In this document: positions 44,492 through 53,795 of the stretch, piece after piece
Layout: every line of letters begins with the position of its first letter
Numbering within the stretch: the stretch's first letter is position 1
Source of the DNA: Parapedobacter luteus
GTDB lineage: Bacteria > Bacteroidota > Bacteroidia > Sphingobacteriales > Sphingobacteriaceae
Length of the DNA stretch: 64,000 bases
Assembly (NCBI RefSeq): GCF_900168055.1
Contig: NZ_FUYS01000003.1
Location: forward strand, 62,001 to 126,000
Direction of reading: 5' to 3'
The notes under the pieces: model-generated
Seen by the model: the letters and a program-made list of their open reading frames with translations, nothing else
Told to the model about the DNA's origin: nothing
The model's database searches: none
Program-made: the position numbers and the translations under genes

Positions 44492-46876
44492 TCACTTACT
44501 TTCCATCAAACGTATATGGAACACGCGCCCGGTCTCTCGGCCTGCTGCCGACTGAAACCGCACCGTGATGTATGCTTTATTCTTAACCAGCGTATTCGGG
44601 ATGGGATATACGACATCCCTGAATCGTTGTTCGTCCCGCTCACCGGTTATGTCTTCCACGCCCAACCGTTGGCCATCGATCAGTATATCAACGGTTCGGC
44701 CTTCGGGTTCAGCCCCCCAATATCTCACCATCAATACCAGGCCCTGCCTACCTTTCGTTTCCAGCTCATATTGGAAATACCCCCCGTCGCGTGCACTCCG
44801 CCACGAAGCGTCGCGATGCCTGCCCGTATGGGATTGGTGTGTCTTCATCGCATGGTCTACCTCAGGCTGCTGTTCTCCCGGCGTAACCGCATCGATGGTT
44901 CGTCGGTCAAGTGCCAAACGCCGCTCTTCTTCCGCTTTCTTCTCGGCCACGATTTCGGCGTAGCGCTCAGGTGTTACGGCCAGCCAATACATCATATAAC
45001 GACTGTCGTGGATACGGTAAAACGGCTCCAGGACCAAACTGCTGTCGTTTTCGCGTTGCAAAAACTTCGGTACGGTATAGCTCATCGGCTTACCCACCAT
45101 CGGTTGCATCGCCCTAAGTGCTTTCAGCAAAGTTTCGCGGTCGGCAATCAAGGCTGGGGCTTCAAACAATGAGACCAACGGACCGTGGGCGACGTGTGCC
45201 CAACGGTGATCGTCGGCGATCAACCCGTCAAGTCGGTGGTCGCCCACCCGCGCTCCCAACAAGATGGGGCCCCGCATAATGGCCACGTAATCCGGCACAT
45301 CCGGCAATTCCTCAACGGCCATCTCCATGGGCATAGCCATCTCAATCACGTCCCCATCGTGCCACTCTCGGGTTATGGCAACGTAAGATGCAGGAGAAGC
45401 ACCCGATGCATAGTTTCGTCCTCCCACATTGACCTGCATTTTCCCGGCGCCGACCCATCGCGGATACCGCACTAATACAGTAAGGTGCATAGGTTTATCT
45501 ACCCTTACTGTCATCCTACTGGTTTCTTCATCCGGAAACCGCGTATCCTGGATAAGCCGCAGCCCCTGTTCTTCCCAGTTCAGTTCAGATGCGATAAAGA
45601 GATTGACCAGCAACGAATCACCCGTATAACCATATATCATTTCCCCGTATTTACCGTGGTTTTCCATCCCCGTACCCACGCAGCACCACATAGCGCTGTT
45701 CGGAGCCGAATAAACACGGTAATGCGCCGGACGTGCAGGTGTAAAATACACATAGCCCCCATGCACGGGATGTTGTGTTGATAAGATGTGGTTATACAGC
45801 GCCCGCTCGTAGAAATCCATGTATTCCGCCTCGTGATCCATCCGGAATAGTCCGGCGGTAAGCCTCAGCATATTGTTCGTGTTGCACGATTCGGGACCTT
45901 CGCGTTCATATACGTAGCTGATGGCATCATCTTTCGAAGGAAAATGCTCGCGGCGGCTATTGCCCCCCAAGGCCAGCGAGCGATTATAGGCCACTGTCTG
46001 CCAGAAGAACTTCGCTGCTTCGCCATACGCTGGTTCCCCACCGAGCTCAGCTACCCGTTGGTAACCGACGGCTTTGGGCACTTGCGTATTTGCGTGTTTG
46101 TTATCCAAGTCGTCTATGCCCGCGGCCATGCTATCCAAGATTTCGCGGTGCGAAAACCGTTTGGCGGCTTCAAGGTATCTCCTGTCCCCGGTAATGCCGT
46201 ACGCATCGGCATACACCTCATTCATGCCGCCGAACTCATTGGCTAGCATCGCTTCCATTTGCTGGTCATCAAGGTGATCGATGAGCTCCACCCCCCAGTC
46301 GCATAACTCCAGAAACATCGCTTTGGCCGTCTCATTGCCAGCGTAGATCCACGCATCCCGTAGACCCGCATAGGTCTTGTGCAGGTTATACCAGGGCACC
46401 CAGAATTGCCAGACGATCGCGGTATTGCCGCTGCGGATTTCGGCCCACGCCTCCTTTCCGTTGGGTACACCGCCCACATAACCATCGCCGTTATGCTCTT
46501 GGCACTTGGACAGCTCCGATATCATGTACTCCATGCGTTGTTTACACGCTGTGTCGCCTGTCGCAGCATAGTGGATTGCCAGCGCAGACAGGTAATGGCC
46601 GCCCACGTGACCGTCCAAACCAAGCCAGTTCGGGAAGCTCTCACCTTTCGGGGTCAATCCCGCTTCCTTGAAGTAAGGAGCAAGCAGCCGGTCGACATCA
46701 TACGCAAGTAGTACCCGGGTATTCAGCTCGCAAGCCTGTTTAAAAGGGCCGTCCAGCAGCTTGACACGCTCCAAGGGAAAAGTTCTCCGATAGAAACTGT
46801 CTTGGCCGAACGCCGGACGGCACAAGCAAATCAACAATAATAACAGGTATATAAGGCTCCTCTTCAACACGTTCAC
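44492..46876 (-). CDS. GH127/GH146 (DUF1680) beta-L-arabinofuranosidase
   Basis: A 794-residue enzyme expected to remove beta-L-arabinofuranose. Signal peptide (LIYLLLLLICLCRPAFG), (alpha/alpha)6 barrel (about 30-430) with LDGHVGGHYLSALA, then a beta-sandwich and a C-terminal DUF4986-like domain (about 640-790). The unusual cysteine-zinc active site is visible: Glu329-x-Cys331 in GPESCNTNN and Cys398-Cys399 in MWCCVGTGMENH. The GTG start overlaps the GH43 stop codon by 4 nt (GTGA), so the two are translationally coupled. GH127 and GH146 cannot be told apart by eye here. Confidence 0.88.
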   Translation of the reverse strand: MNVLKRSLIYLLLLLICLCRPAFGQDSFYRRTFPLERVKLLDGPFKQACELNTRVLLAYDVDRLLAPYFKEAGLTPKGESFPNWLGLDGHVGGHYLSALAIHYAATGDTACKQRMEYMISELSKCQEHNGDGYVGGVPNGKEAWAEIRSGNTAIVWQFWVPWYNLHKTYAGLRDAWIYAGNETAKAMFLELCDWGVELIDHLDDQQMEAMLANEFGGMNEVYADAYGITGDRRYLEAAKRFSHREILDSMAAGIDDLDNKHANTQVPKAVGYQRVAELGGEPAYGEAAKFFWQTVAYNRSLALGGNSRREHFPSKDDAISYVYEREGPESCNTNNMLRLTAGLFRMDHEAEYMDFYERALYNHILSTQHPVHGGYVYFTPARPAHYRVYSAPNSAMWCCVGTGMENHGKYGEMIYGYTGDSLLVNLFIASELNWEEQGLRLIQDTRFPDEETSRMTVRVDKPMHLTVLVRYPRWVGAGKMQVNVGGRNYASGASPASYVAITREWHDGDVIEMAMPMEMAVEELPDVPDYVAIMRGPILLGARVGDHRLDGLIADDHRWAHVAHGPLVSLFEAPALIADRETLLKALRAMQPMVGKPMSYTVPKFLQRENDSSLVLEPFYRIHDSRYMMYWLAVTPERYAEIVAEKKAEEERRLALDRRTIDAVTPGEQQPEVDHAMKTHQSHTGRHRDASWRSARDGGYFQYELETKGRQGLVLMVRYWGAEPEGRTVDILIDGQRLGVEDITGERDEQRFRDVVYPIPNTLVKNKAYITVRFQSAAGRETGRVFHIRLMESK

Positions 46877-48603
46877 TTATTGGGCAGAATGTCATTTACC
46901 GAAGTCGCGTACAATCCGATCAGCGCACCGGTAAATCCGCCCGCCACATTCGTCGATAAAATATCTCCCGAAACGGTGCCGCCCAGGTTTCTGAAGCCGC
47001 CTCCGCCCTCGGCGTAGTTGAACCGATAATCATTGCCTTCAGCGGTTACCTGCAGCCGTATCGGTTTGTCCAAATCTACCACTTCGCTGGCCAGTACGGC
47101 AGCGTTACCATCTTCGGTACGCTGCAGCACAATGTAGTGGTCGTCTCCCATTTTCGTCACACCGAACACGTAGTGGTAAGTCTCTTTCTGTAAACATACC
47201 AGTCCGGCCAGATCTTTTTCGGACGCGGGCGCATAATCCAACGTGGTCGTTGCGGTAAAGGCGTTGTGCTGTTGGCGGTAAAATAATGTCGAAGTCGGTT
47301 TGATTTCGTCGATACTTGTAGCAAACGGCGTGATGCGCAAGCCCTCTTTGGTCAAACGGATAAACCGCTCGCGAGGCCCCCTTAAACCAAACCACCGGAG
47401 GTCCAGCACATCACCCTTAAAGTCCTCTTCGAAGATGAAGTTACCGTTAGGGAAGTAACCATGCTCGCCGGTCTTGTTTTTTACACCTGCGGGCATTTTC
47501 AGCTTAGGTGACAACGGTTGCATGCCTTCCTTGAAAACCGGAAATTCCCCGGTCCAGTCGACGGGCAGTATAAACGTCTCCCGCCCCGTATTCACTCTGC
47601 CCTTTTCATTCGGCCGGATACCCAGAAACACCCCGTAGTACCGTCCGTCCGGTCCTTCCACCAAATCGGCATGTCCCGCCCAGTCTACCTTGTACGGCCT
47701 GTCTTTCGGCAGGTGGCGTTGCGATAATATCGGGTTTTCGGCCGCCGGGACGTACGGTCCCCGCGGTTGGTCGCTGGAGAAAATGACTTCGCTGTGGTTG
47801 TCGCCCGTACCGCCCTCCGCACACATGAGGTAGTAGCGGCCGTTCTTCTTGTAAATATGCGGTGCCTCGATCCAGATGGGCTTTTTGCTGATATCCACTC
47901 CACCATCTACGATGATTTTATCCGTACCCGGCACAACCTGATCTTTTTCCAAATCGTAATCCCAGATCTTGATGACCCGATGCCCCTGGTACTGCTCCTT
48001 TCCCTTGTCCGGCGCATCATTGTGTACCACGTAAGCTTTGCCGTCATCGTCGAAGAAAAGCGATGGGTCTATCCCATCGAAGGCGAGTTTAATGGGATCG
48101 CTCCATCCCTGATGGGGGTTCTTCGTTTTCACCACGATGTTACCGAATCCACCGGCAAATTGGGTGGTTATCATATAAAAGGTCTCGTTGACAGGATTGT
48201 ATCGGATAGCGGGTGCATAGACGCCCATGCTCATACCTGCGGAGTCGACCTTAAGCTGTGAAGTCCTATCCAGCACATGGCCGATTTGCGTCCAGTTAAC
48301 CAGATCGGTGGAATGGAAGATTGGTACACCGGGAAAAAAGGCAAACGACGAACACACGAGGTAGTAATCACCTCCTTTACGGGTGATGCTGGGGTCAGGA
48401 TAGGTACCCTGGAGTATCGGCGAGTAAAACTCATCGGGTTCTAGCGGATGTTCTTTGTATACCTGATCGTCTCCGCGATAGTTAAAATTCTTGAAGACTA
48501 CTACTTTACTCGCATCCTTTTGTTGCGCGAAAGAAGTCTCATACCGTAATAACGTCGCCGAAAACACTATCAACGACCCTAAAAATACCCATACGTTTTT
48601 CAT
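46873..48603 (-). CDS. GH43 arabinofuranosidase/xylosidase with C-terminal beta-sandwich
   Basis: A 576-residue secreted GH43. The chosen ATG at 48603 starts the signal peptide NVWVFLGSLIVFSATLLRYE; an open frame reaches 48882 but its residues are not signal-like and lie over the upstream gene's end. The propeller has GTYPDPSITRKGGDYY (catalytic base), GIDPSLFFDDDG (modulating Asp) and IWIEAPHIYKKNGRYY (general acid Glu). A DUF1349/concanavalin-like domain covers about 365-570. It is upstream partner of GH127, and a degenerate 21-bp-period repeat sits 116 bp before its start. Confidence 0.88.
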   Translation of the reverse strand: MKNVWVFLGSLIVFSATLLRYETSFAQQKDASKVVVFKNFNYRGDDQVYKEHPLEPDEFYSPILQGTYPDPSITRKGGDYYLVCSSFAFFPGVPIFHSTDLVNWTQIGHVLDRTSQLKVDSAGMSMGVYAPAIRYNPVNETFYMITTQFAGGFGNIVVKTKNPHQGWSDPIKLAFDGIDPSLFFDDDGKAYVVHNDAPDKGKEQYQGHRVIKIWDYDLEKDQVVPGTDKIIVDGGVDISKKPIWIEAPHIYKKNGRYYLMCAEGGTGDNHSEVIFSSDQPRGPYVPAAENPILSQRHLPKDRPYKVDWAGHADLVEGPDGRYYGVFLGIRPNEKGRVNTGRETFILPVDWTGEFPVFKEGMQPLSPKLKMPAGVKNKTGEHGYFPNGNFIFEEDFKGDVLDLRWFGLRGPRERFIRLTKEGLRITPFATSIDEIKPTSTLFYRQQHNAFTATTTLDYAPASEKDLAGLVCLQKETYHYVFGVTKMGDDHYIVLQRTEDGNAAVLASEVVDLDKPIRLQVTAEGNDYRFNYAEGGGGFRNLGGTVSGDILSTNVAGGFTGALIGLYATSVNDILPNK

Positions 48604-48718
48604 GTATTCATCAACCAATTTAGTCATTAAATTTATCAAATACCCATTAGCGTAGACCCAAAGCGATGAATCGCGGGACGCAAAACTAACGAGGAAATGT
48701 CGTCGCTTACTTAAGGCT

Positions 48719-48748
48719 ATGTTTCGTAAACACTCGAATATGTTACAT
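48719..48748 (-). promoter_or_regulatory. Possible second HTCS-type site, imperfect 21-bp-period repeat
   Basis: ATGTTTCGT (48719-48727) and ATGTTACAT (48740-48748) match at 7 of 9 bases with exactly the 21-bp period and orientation of the site at 43419. The second copy overlaps the last codons of the upstream GH43. The next gene in the matching direction is the GH43-GH127 operon. Confidence 0.4.
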
Positions 48749-50314
48749 TCCGTCTGAAAATCGCACGTAATCGACATCCACGAATCCGCCGGTTGCTTTT
48801 GTGGCATAGTTGAACACACCGTAGCGATATCCCATAAAATGAGGTAACGTATATTCCATCTTAATAGGCGACCCGATAGCAATCCATTGTTTCCCGTCTA
48901 AACTATAATAGAAATAGCCGGTATCCACTCGGTCTTTGAAATCACCTACGGCCTTGAAGTATACCATCGGCTGGCGCAGCGGGACACGCATCTTTTCTAC
49001 AGGCCGTTCCGATTCTCCACTGACCATGACAATCGACTTGACGCCATTTTCCGATACCACTCCAACCCAGCCATATTTACGCTGAAGCAGCGCCAACCCA
49101 GCCGCGTCGCCATCTTTCATATGGGAGATATCAATGGCAGTTTCCGCGGAAGATTTCGGTCCAAATGTACGCTGTGTTAAGGTATTCCTTGCCTGTAAAA
49201 TGGTAGTATCCAGCCGTCCGGTGGTTAGCCGAAGGTAACCCGGGCGCTCCGTCACCGACCACAGGTCATTATCCGGATTATGATTCCATTGCCATGCTAA
49301 CGGCAGGGGTGGTTCACCCACTGTCCGCTCAAACTCGTCCGAAGCCACAATACCGGGCATTAGCCCTTTCGAGGCAGGGAGATCCAGTGTCTCAGGCACT
49401 TTCCCATCCACACCCAAAACAGGCCACCCATCTTCCCATCGCACCGGGACGAGGTATGGGATGCGCCCAACTGCACCGTAGTCGCGGAATAAATAAGCAT
49501 ACCACGCCCCTTCCGGCGTACTGATCAAGCCACCTTGGGCAACGCCCTTATCCTGTAAAACCACCCGCCCCTCCCAAGGACCGGTCAATTGTTCTGCCCG
49601 GTGAATGATCACAGTACGCATCCCACCTTGGGGCCAACTGATATTGAACAGGTAATATTTCCCCTCCACCTTGAAAAGCTGCGACCCTTCTGCAGGCAGC
49701 ATGACATTCGGGCCGGACGGCGCGGTTGCATTTTCGATGATGACACGCTCACTGGTACCCCGCTTCAGTCCCGAAAGGTCATCGTTCAATTCCAGCAAAC
49801 GGATTTCTCCGCCCCCGTAGACCATATACACCCGGCCATCGTCATCGAAAAACAAGGAATTGTCATGGTAGCTTGGCGCGAATGACGATCGTTTCCATTG
49901 CCTTGCTGCGATATCCGTGGTCGAGAAAATATAGGTTTTTCCAGTAGTCTGCGAGAATGTAGACACATAATACGTACCATCATGGTATCGTAGGCTACTT
50001 GCCCACGAACCTCTACCATAGGCATTTTTTCCATTCGCCAGCTTTAGATCGTCAATATTGGCTAACGTATCATAAGCGTATCCAATGATTTTCCAGTTGA
50101 CTAAGTCACCTGATTTCATTATCGGTACGCCTGGACTCAAATGCATGGTCGTGCTACTCATATAATAGCAATTGCCTACACGAATCATCGACACATCGGG
50201 AACATCAGCATACATGATTGGGTTGCGTGCCACCTCCTGTGCCGCAAGCCGTAAGGGTAAAAATCCGCACCAAATCAGCAAAAAACATAAGGAACATTTG
50301 TTTAAATTGGTCAT
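48743..50314 (-). CDS. GH43 family glycosidase with C-terminal beta-sandwich
   Basis: A 523-residue secreted GH43 of the type with a C-terminal DUF1349-like sandwich (about 330-515). Signal peptide CSLCFLLIWCGFLPLRLAA. The propeller has ADVPDVSMIRVGNCYYM (base), YHDNSLFFDDDGRVYM (modulating Asp) and EGSQLFKVEGKYYL (acid). It resembles subfamily-12-like xylosidases/arabinofuranosidases; substrate is not decided by sequence. It is divergent from the GH10 gene at 50406, with a LacI-type operator in the 91-bp gap. Confidence 0.86.
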   Translation of the reverse strand: MTNLNKCSLCFLLIWCGFLPLRLAAQEVARNPIMYADVPDVSMIRVGNCYYMSSTTMHLSPGVPIMKSGDLVNWKIIGYAYDTLANIDDLKLANGKNAYGRGSWASSLRYHDGTYYVSTFSQTTGKTYIFSTTDIAARQWKRSSFAPSYHDNSLFFDDDGRVYMVYGGGEIRLLELNDDLSGLKRGTSERVIIENATAPSGPNVMLPAEGSQLFKVEGKYYLFNISWPQGGMRTVIIHRAEQLTGPWEGRVVLQDKGVAQGGLISTPEGAWYAYLFRDYGAVGRIPYLVPVRWEDGWPVLGVDGKVPETLDLPASKGLMPGIVASDEFERTVGEPPLPLAWQWNHNPDNDLWSVTERPGYLRLTTGRLDTTILQARNTLTQRTFGPKSSAETAIDISHMKDGDAAGLALLQRKYGWVGVVSENGVKSIVMVSGESERPVEKMRVPLRQPMVYFKAVGDFKDRVDTGYFYYSLDGKQWIAIGSPIKMEYTLPHFMGYRYGVFNYATKATGGFVDVDYVRFSDGM

Positions 50315-50389
50315 TATTGATTAATATAAAAGCACAAATTTTATTGGTGTTAAAAATACAATTAATAAATAGTATTTTTACATCAGTAA

Positions 50390-50403
50390 CGCAATCGGTT
50401 GAA
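50390..50403. promoter_or_regulatory. LacI-type operator in GH43/GH10 intergenic region
   Basis: CGCAATCGGTTGAA shares the full 10-bp core CAATCGGTTG with the site at 22718 (12 of 14 bases overall). It ends 2 bp before the GH10 ATG at 50406, downstream of a possible -7 box TATTTTTA (50373-50380), a position fit for repression. Confidence 0.55.
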
Positions 50404-50405
50404 TA

Positions 50406-51542
50406 ATGAAAAAAATGAAGACAGTCCATCTCCGTTTTATCCTATGTTTAGGAAGCCTCGTATTTAACACTTACGCCGCACGTTGTCAAGCCGTACAGAC
50501 CGACAGGATTCCATCACTTAAAACCATATTCCAAGATGACTTTTTAATAGGCACCTGCCTGAACACGAGCCAAATAGCAGGCAAAGACAGTGCCGAGTCC
50601 AACTTGATCGAGCAGCAGTTCAGCGCCATTACGCCGGAGAATATCATGAAGGCTCACATCCTTCATCCTGCTTGGAATCGATTTGATTTTGAACTCGCTG
50701 ACAAGCTGGTGGCCTATGCAGCCAAGCATCGCTTGAAAGTGAATGGACACACCTTGATATGGCATAGCCAATTGCCGGACTACATACGTCAGATAAATGA
50801 CGTCGACTCTGTTCGGCAGTATTTCGTAAACCATATCGAAACGGTCGCCAGCCGCTACGACGGCCTGATCGAATCATGGGATGTCGTCAACGAAGCACTG
50901 AATGAAGATGGTACCCTGCGGAATTCTATTTTTCTTGAAAAGCTCGGTAAAAATTACATCATTGAAGCGTTCCGGCTTGCTCAAAAGGCGGCACCAAACA
51001 CTAAATTATATTATAACGACTATAATATCGAACAGCCCCAAAAACGTGCAGGGGCTATTTCACTAATCAAATCGATACAAGCTGCCGGTGTACGGATCGA
51101 CGGTGTCGGGATACAGGGGCATTGGCGGGCCGGTGATGTTCCAATGGAAGATATCGAAGAGAGCATACAGGAGTTCAGCGCATTGGGTATCGAAGTGATG
51201 TTTACGGAGCTCGATTTAAGCGTATTACCCAATCCGTGGGATAGCAATATAGCCGATATTGGTCGGAAGGCGGCATACCGTGCCGAAATGGATCCCTATT
51301 CGGGCGGCCTGCCCGATTCCATCCAACACGTGCAAGCCCTTGCGTATGAATCCCTTTTCCGGCTGTTTATCAAATACCGGGATAGCATCAGCCGAATCAC
51401 CTTTTGGGGTGTTAGCGATGGTCAGTCCTGGTTGAATAACTGGCCTGTTCGTGGACGGACCAATTACCCGTTATTATTCGACAGACAGTTTAAACCCAAG
51501 GCTGCGTTTTACCGCGTAATTGCGGCAGGGTCAGTAAACTAA
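50406..51542 (+). CDS. GH10 endo-beta-1,4-xylanase
   Basis: A 378-residue single-domain GH10 that cuts xylan or xylo-oligosaccharides inside the chain. A hydrophobic N-terminus (LRFILCLGSLVFNTYAA) serves as signal peptide. Visible motifs: AITPENIMK, VNGHTLIWHSQLP, acid/base Glu163 in WDVVNEAL, GVGIQGHWRAG and nucleophile Glu268 in MFTELDLSVL. Unlike the GH10 at 30539 it has no inserted module and no lipobox, so a periplasmic role on imported oligosaccharides is likely. ATG 50415 is an alternative start. Divergent from GH43 with a shared operator. Confidence 0.93.
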   Translation: MKKMKTVHLRFILCLGSLVFNTYAARCQAVQTDRIPSLKTIFQDDFLIGTCLNTSQIAGKDSAESNLIEQQFSAITPENIMKAHILHPAWNRFDFELADKLVAYAAKHRLKVNGHTLIWHSQLPDYIRQINDVDSVRQYFVNHIETVASRYDGLIESWDVVNEALNEDGTLRNSIFLEKLGKNYIIEAFRLAQKAAPNTKLYYNDYNIEQPQKRAGAISLIKSIQAAGVRIDGVGIQGHWRAGDVPMEDIEESIQEFSALGIEVMFTELDLSVLPNPWDSNIADIGRKAAYRAEMDPYSGGLPDSIQHVQALAYESLFRLFIKYRDSISRITFWGVSDGQSWLNNWPVRGRTNYPLLFDRQFKPKAAFYRVIAAGSVN

Positions 51543-51546
51543 AAGA

Positions 51547-51660
51547 GGCTATCCGCATTACACGCCCGCACCAACGTTATTATCGCCCGTACCATGGGAT
51601 AAGTAATCGTTCCGGGTCCTCATCCAGAAAGGTCTATATCGGCTTACCCTGGCCGACAGG
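51547..51660 (-). pseudogene. Fragment of a SusD gene
   Basis: Read on the minus strand this gives TFLDEDPERL in one frame and NNVGAGV in another, separated by an indel and stops. The intact SusD 0.8 kb away (51850-53784) has LTFLDEEPDQAI and SNVGAGI in the same order and spacing. Only about 40 codons remain. It is a decayed paralogue, not a copy of recent date. Confidence 0.6.
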
Positions 51661-51672
51661 CAAGCTATTAGC

Positions 51673-51779
51673 ACTATCCGGTGGCAAAACCCATCTCCGC
51701 AATATCAAGGCTACCGAACTGCGGTATGATGGCGATGAAAAGATCGTGACGATTCACCCGTATAGTGATAGCCAATAGC
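51673..51779 (+). pseudogene. Duplicated 3' end of the GH43_1 gene
   Basis: Bases 51673-51768 match 23783-23878 of the GH43_1 gene at 92 of 96 positions; the match ends abruptly on the left and runs, with a 6-nt deletion, to a stop codon at 51777-51779. The encoded tail is LSGGKTHLRNIKATELRYDG plus a shortened end. No upstream part of a GH43 gene is present, so it is a non-functional fragment. Confidence 0.85.
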
Positions 51780-51794
51780 CGCACCTAACAAAAC

Positions 51795-51828
51795 GAAAGC
51801 CGCTCCAACAAAGGAGCGGCCCGCTTTC
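51795..51828 (-). terminator. Terminator of the third SusCD operon
   Basis: Perfect stem GCCGCTCC/GGAGCGGC with AACAAA loop, extended by GAAA/TTTC flanks; on the minus strand it is followed by a T-rich stretch, 22 bp after the SusD stop codon. Confidence 0.8.
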
Positions 51829-51849
51829 AACCTTGACGGTATTAACTGA

Positions 51850-53784
51850 CTAATTATATCCTGGATTTTGATAAGTTTCTCGATCGCCTTCCATGGCATC
51901 GAGCTGAGATCGCGGTATCGGACGCAGGTAATGGTAGGGTTGGATGCTGCGTGTCACCGTTATCGGCGTATGGTCGCCGATATTGGGGCCACAGATCTCA
52001 TACACGCCAGCCAGCTCCTCCCATTTCTGTGTACGCACCAGATCATACCACCGATAGCCTTCGCCGTAATACTCGCGCGAACGTTCGGCAAGAATGTAAT
52101 TGATATCGATCGTTGCCGGCGTCCCAGCCACCATGGCGGCGCTGTTGTCTGCCACCTTTTCCGTATTCCCGTTGTTGTCCCAGCGCCATTTTCCGGCCCT
52201 TGCACGGATAACGTTGATGAGATCCCGTGCGTTACGAGCGCCCGACGCACCCTTGACGGCCGCTTCAGCCGCAATAAAATAGAGCTCCGAGAATTTAGCG
52301 ATATTGAATGGGCGAGTGCTCGCTGCGTTCGGTTCTCCCAGCCCATTGCCGTTGTCCGTGCGGTAGGGTCCGAGCTTCCATAGCCCCGGATAAACCCGCC
52401 GGCTGATTCCCCGAGGTGATATCACAAAATCACTCCGTCCGGGCAATATCCCTGCGCCTACATTACTATTATACATTGAATTGGAATAGTCAATGGCTTG
52501 GTCCGGCTCTTCATCCAAAAAGGTCAGGATGGCATCTCCGGGGCTGACTGGTGCGTAATTCACGTTGTAAACCGGGCCACTGACGCCGGCTTTATTCCAA
52601 TTCCCACGGTAAACGGTGGTAAATGTACCATCGTAGCGCGAATCGTTTGTCTTGTCGGCAAACGTGTTGGTTATCGCTCCGATGGTGGGGCTCATCCGTA
52701 CCCAAGGCCGCCCCAACGCCTGAACAGCCTCCCGCTGGACTGAACTCACAGCCGTCCACGCCGAATTCGACGAACTGCTCCGGATTTCGGTATAATTCCA
52801 GGTCATCATCCAACCGGCGAAATTCTCTGTCCCTTCGCCGTTGCTATACGTCAAGCTGCTCCCATTATAAAACTCACTGGTCTCCGTATGGTCGGCATAC
52901 AGGAGCAATTCATTGTTGCGATCATTCGGCCCCAAATTGACATCGTAGAATGTCTCCTGTAAACCGAAGGGACCGGGGTTGTCAATGGCTTCCGTCGCGA
53001 TATCATAGGCTTGCTGGAAATACCATTGGGCGTCATGTCCATCCGGATCGGTCCGATCCGTTTCCGGATAGGTGGGGATGTTGTTTGGGTTTTCCAGCCA
53101 CCAGGCATACGTCAAATACGCTTTTGCCAAGTAAAGCCGGGCAAGTGTTTTGGTTGCACCACCTGTTACACGACCTGCATCCGGCAAATCGTTTACGGCA
53201 ATGCGCAGATCCGGGAATATTGCCCGGGTGTACACCTCGGGTACCGTATTGCGCGCCGAAGTTCTGGAAGGATTGGTATTGAATGCCAGCTCACCCGCCC
53301 CCAGATCCAGCGGTACCCCGCCAAAAGTCTGCACGAGCATGAAATAGTCAAACGCCCGGAAAAATCGTGCCTCGGCAATCAGGGCATCCGAGACCGTCTC
53401 CATCTGGGCGGCATGCTCAATGATGCCGCTTGCCGTATTGATGTTGCTGTAAACCACATTCCACAGCACATCGGCCCGGCTATTGTTGGAATTGAGTTCT
53501 GCGCGCCCACTCAAGTCCATGGCCAGAAAATTGTCGTCTGCTTGCTGGCCGTACGTCACTTCATCCGTACCGGTGAGCGTAGCGTTGTAATAATAGGCAT
53601 TTCCGTAGATATAACGTAAATGCGCATACATCGAGGTGATACCGCCCTGGATACCCTTTTCCGTTGTGAAGAACCCAGGCTCATAGATACTACGTGGCTG
53701 TTCATCCAGGATTTTGGAACATGCCGACAGGAACAGCACGATTGCCGCCGTTCCGATATAGTTGATATTACGTGTATATTTCAT
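51850..53784 (-). CDS. SusD-family glycan-binding lipoprotein (third pair)
   Basis: A 644-residue SusD homologue with lipoprotein signal IVLFLSAC (Cys22) and mature start SKILDEQPRSIYEPGFFTTE. SusD hallmarks are the TPR-like EARFFRAFDYFMLVQTFGGVP and the C-terminal ILAERSREYYGEGYRWYDLV, ending ETYQNPGYN. It partners the SusC whose gene ends 11 bp upstream. There is no HTCS next to this pair; a LacI-family gene is divergent from it. Confidence 0.93.
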   Translation of the reverse strand: MKYTRNINYIGTAAIVLFLSACSKILDEQPRSIYEPGFFTTEKGIQGGITSMYAHLRYIYGNAYYYNATLTGTDEVTYGQQADDNFLAMDLSGRAELNSNNSRADVLWNVVYSNINTASGIIEHAAQMETVSDALIAEARFFRAFDYFMLVQTFGGVPLDLGAGELAFNTNPSRTSARNTVPEVYTRAIFPDLRIAVNDLPDAGRVTGGATKTLARLYLAKAYLTYAWWLENPNNIPTYPETDRTDPDGHDAQWYFQQAYDIATEAIDNPGPFGLQETFYDVNLGPNDRNNELLLYADHTETSEFYNGSSLTYSNGEGTENFAGWMMTWNYTEIRSSSSNSAWTAVSSVQREAVQALGRPWVRMSPTIGAITNTFADKTNDSRYDGTFTTVYRGNWNKAGVSGPVYNVNYAPVSPGDAILTFLDEEPDQAIDYSNSMYNSNVGAGILPGRSDFVISPRGISRRVYPGLWKLGPYRTDNGNGLGEPNAASTRPFNIAKFSELYFIAAEAAVKGASGARNARDLINVIRARAGKWRWDNNGNTEKVADNSAAMVAGTPATIDINYILAERSREYYGEGYRWYDLVRTQKWEELAGVYEICGPNIGDHTPITVTRSIQPYHYLRPIPRSQLDAMEGDRETYQNPGYN

Positions 53785-53795
53785 GGCTATTTCGT

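Noticed and set aside
48604-48882. N-terminal extension of the GH43 gene to 48882
   Set aside because: The first 93 codons are not signal-like, overlap the end of the upstream GH43, and an ATG at 48603 starts a proper signal peptide.
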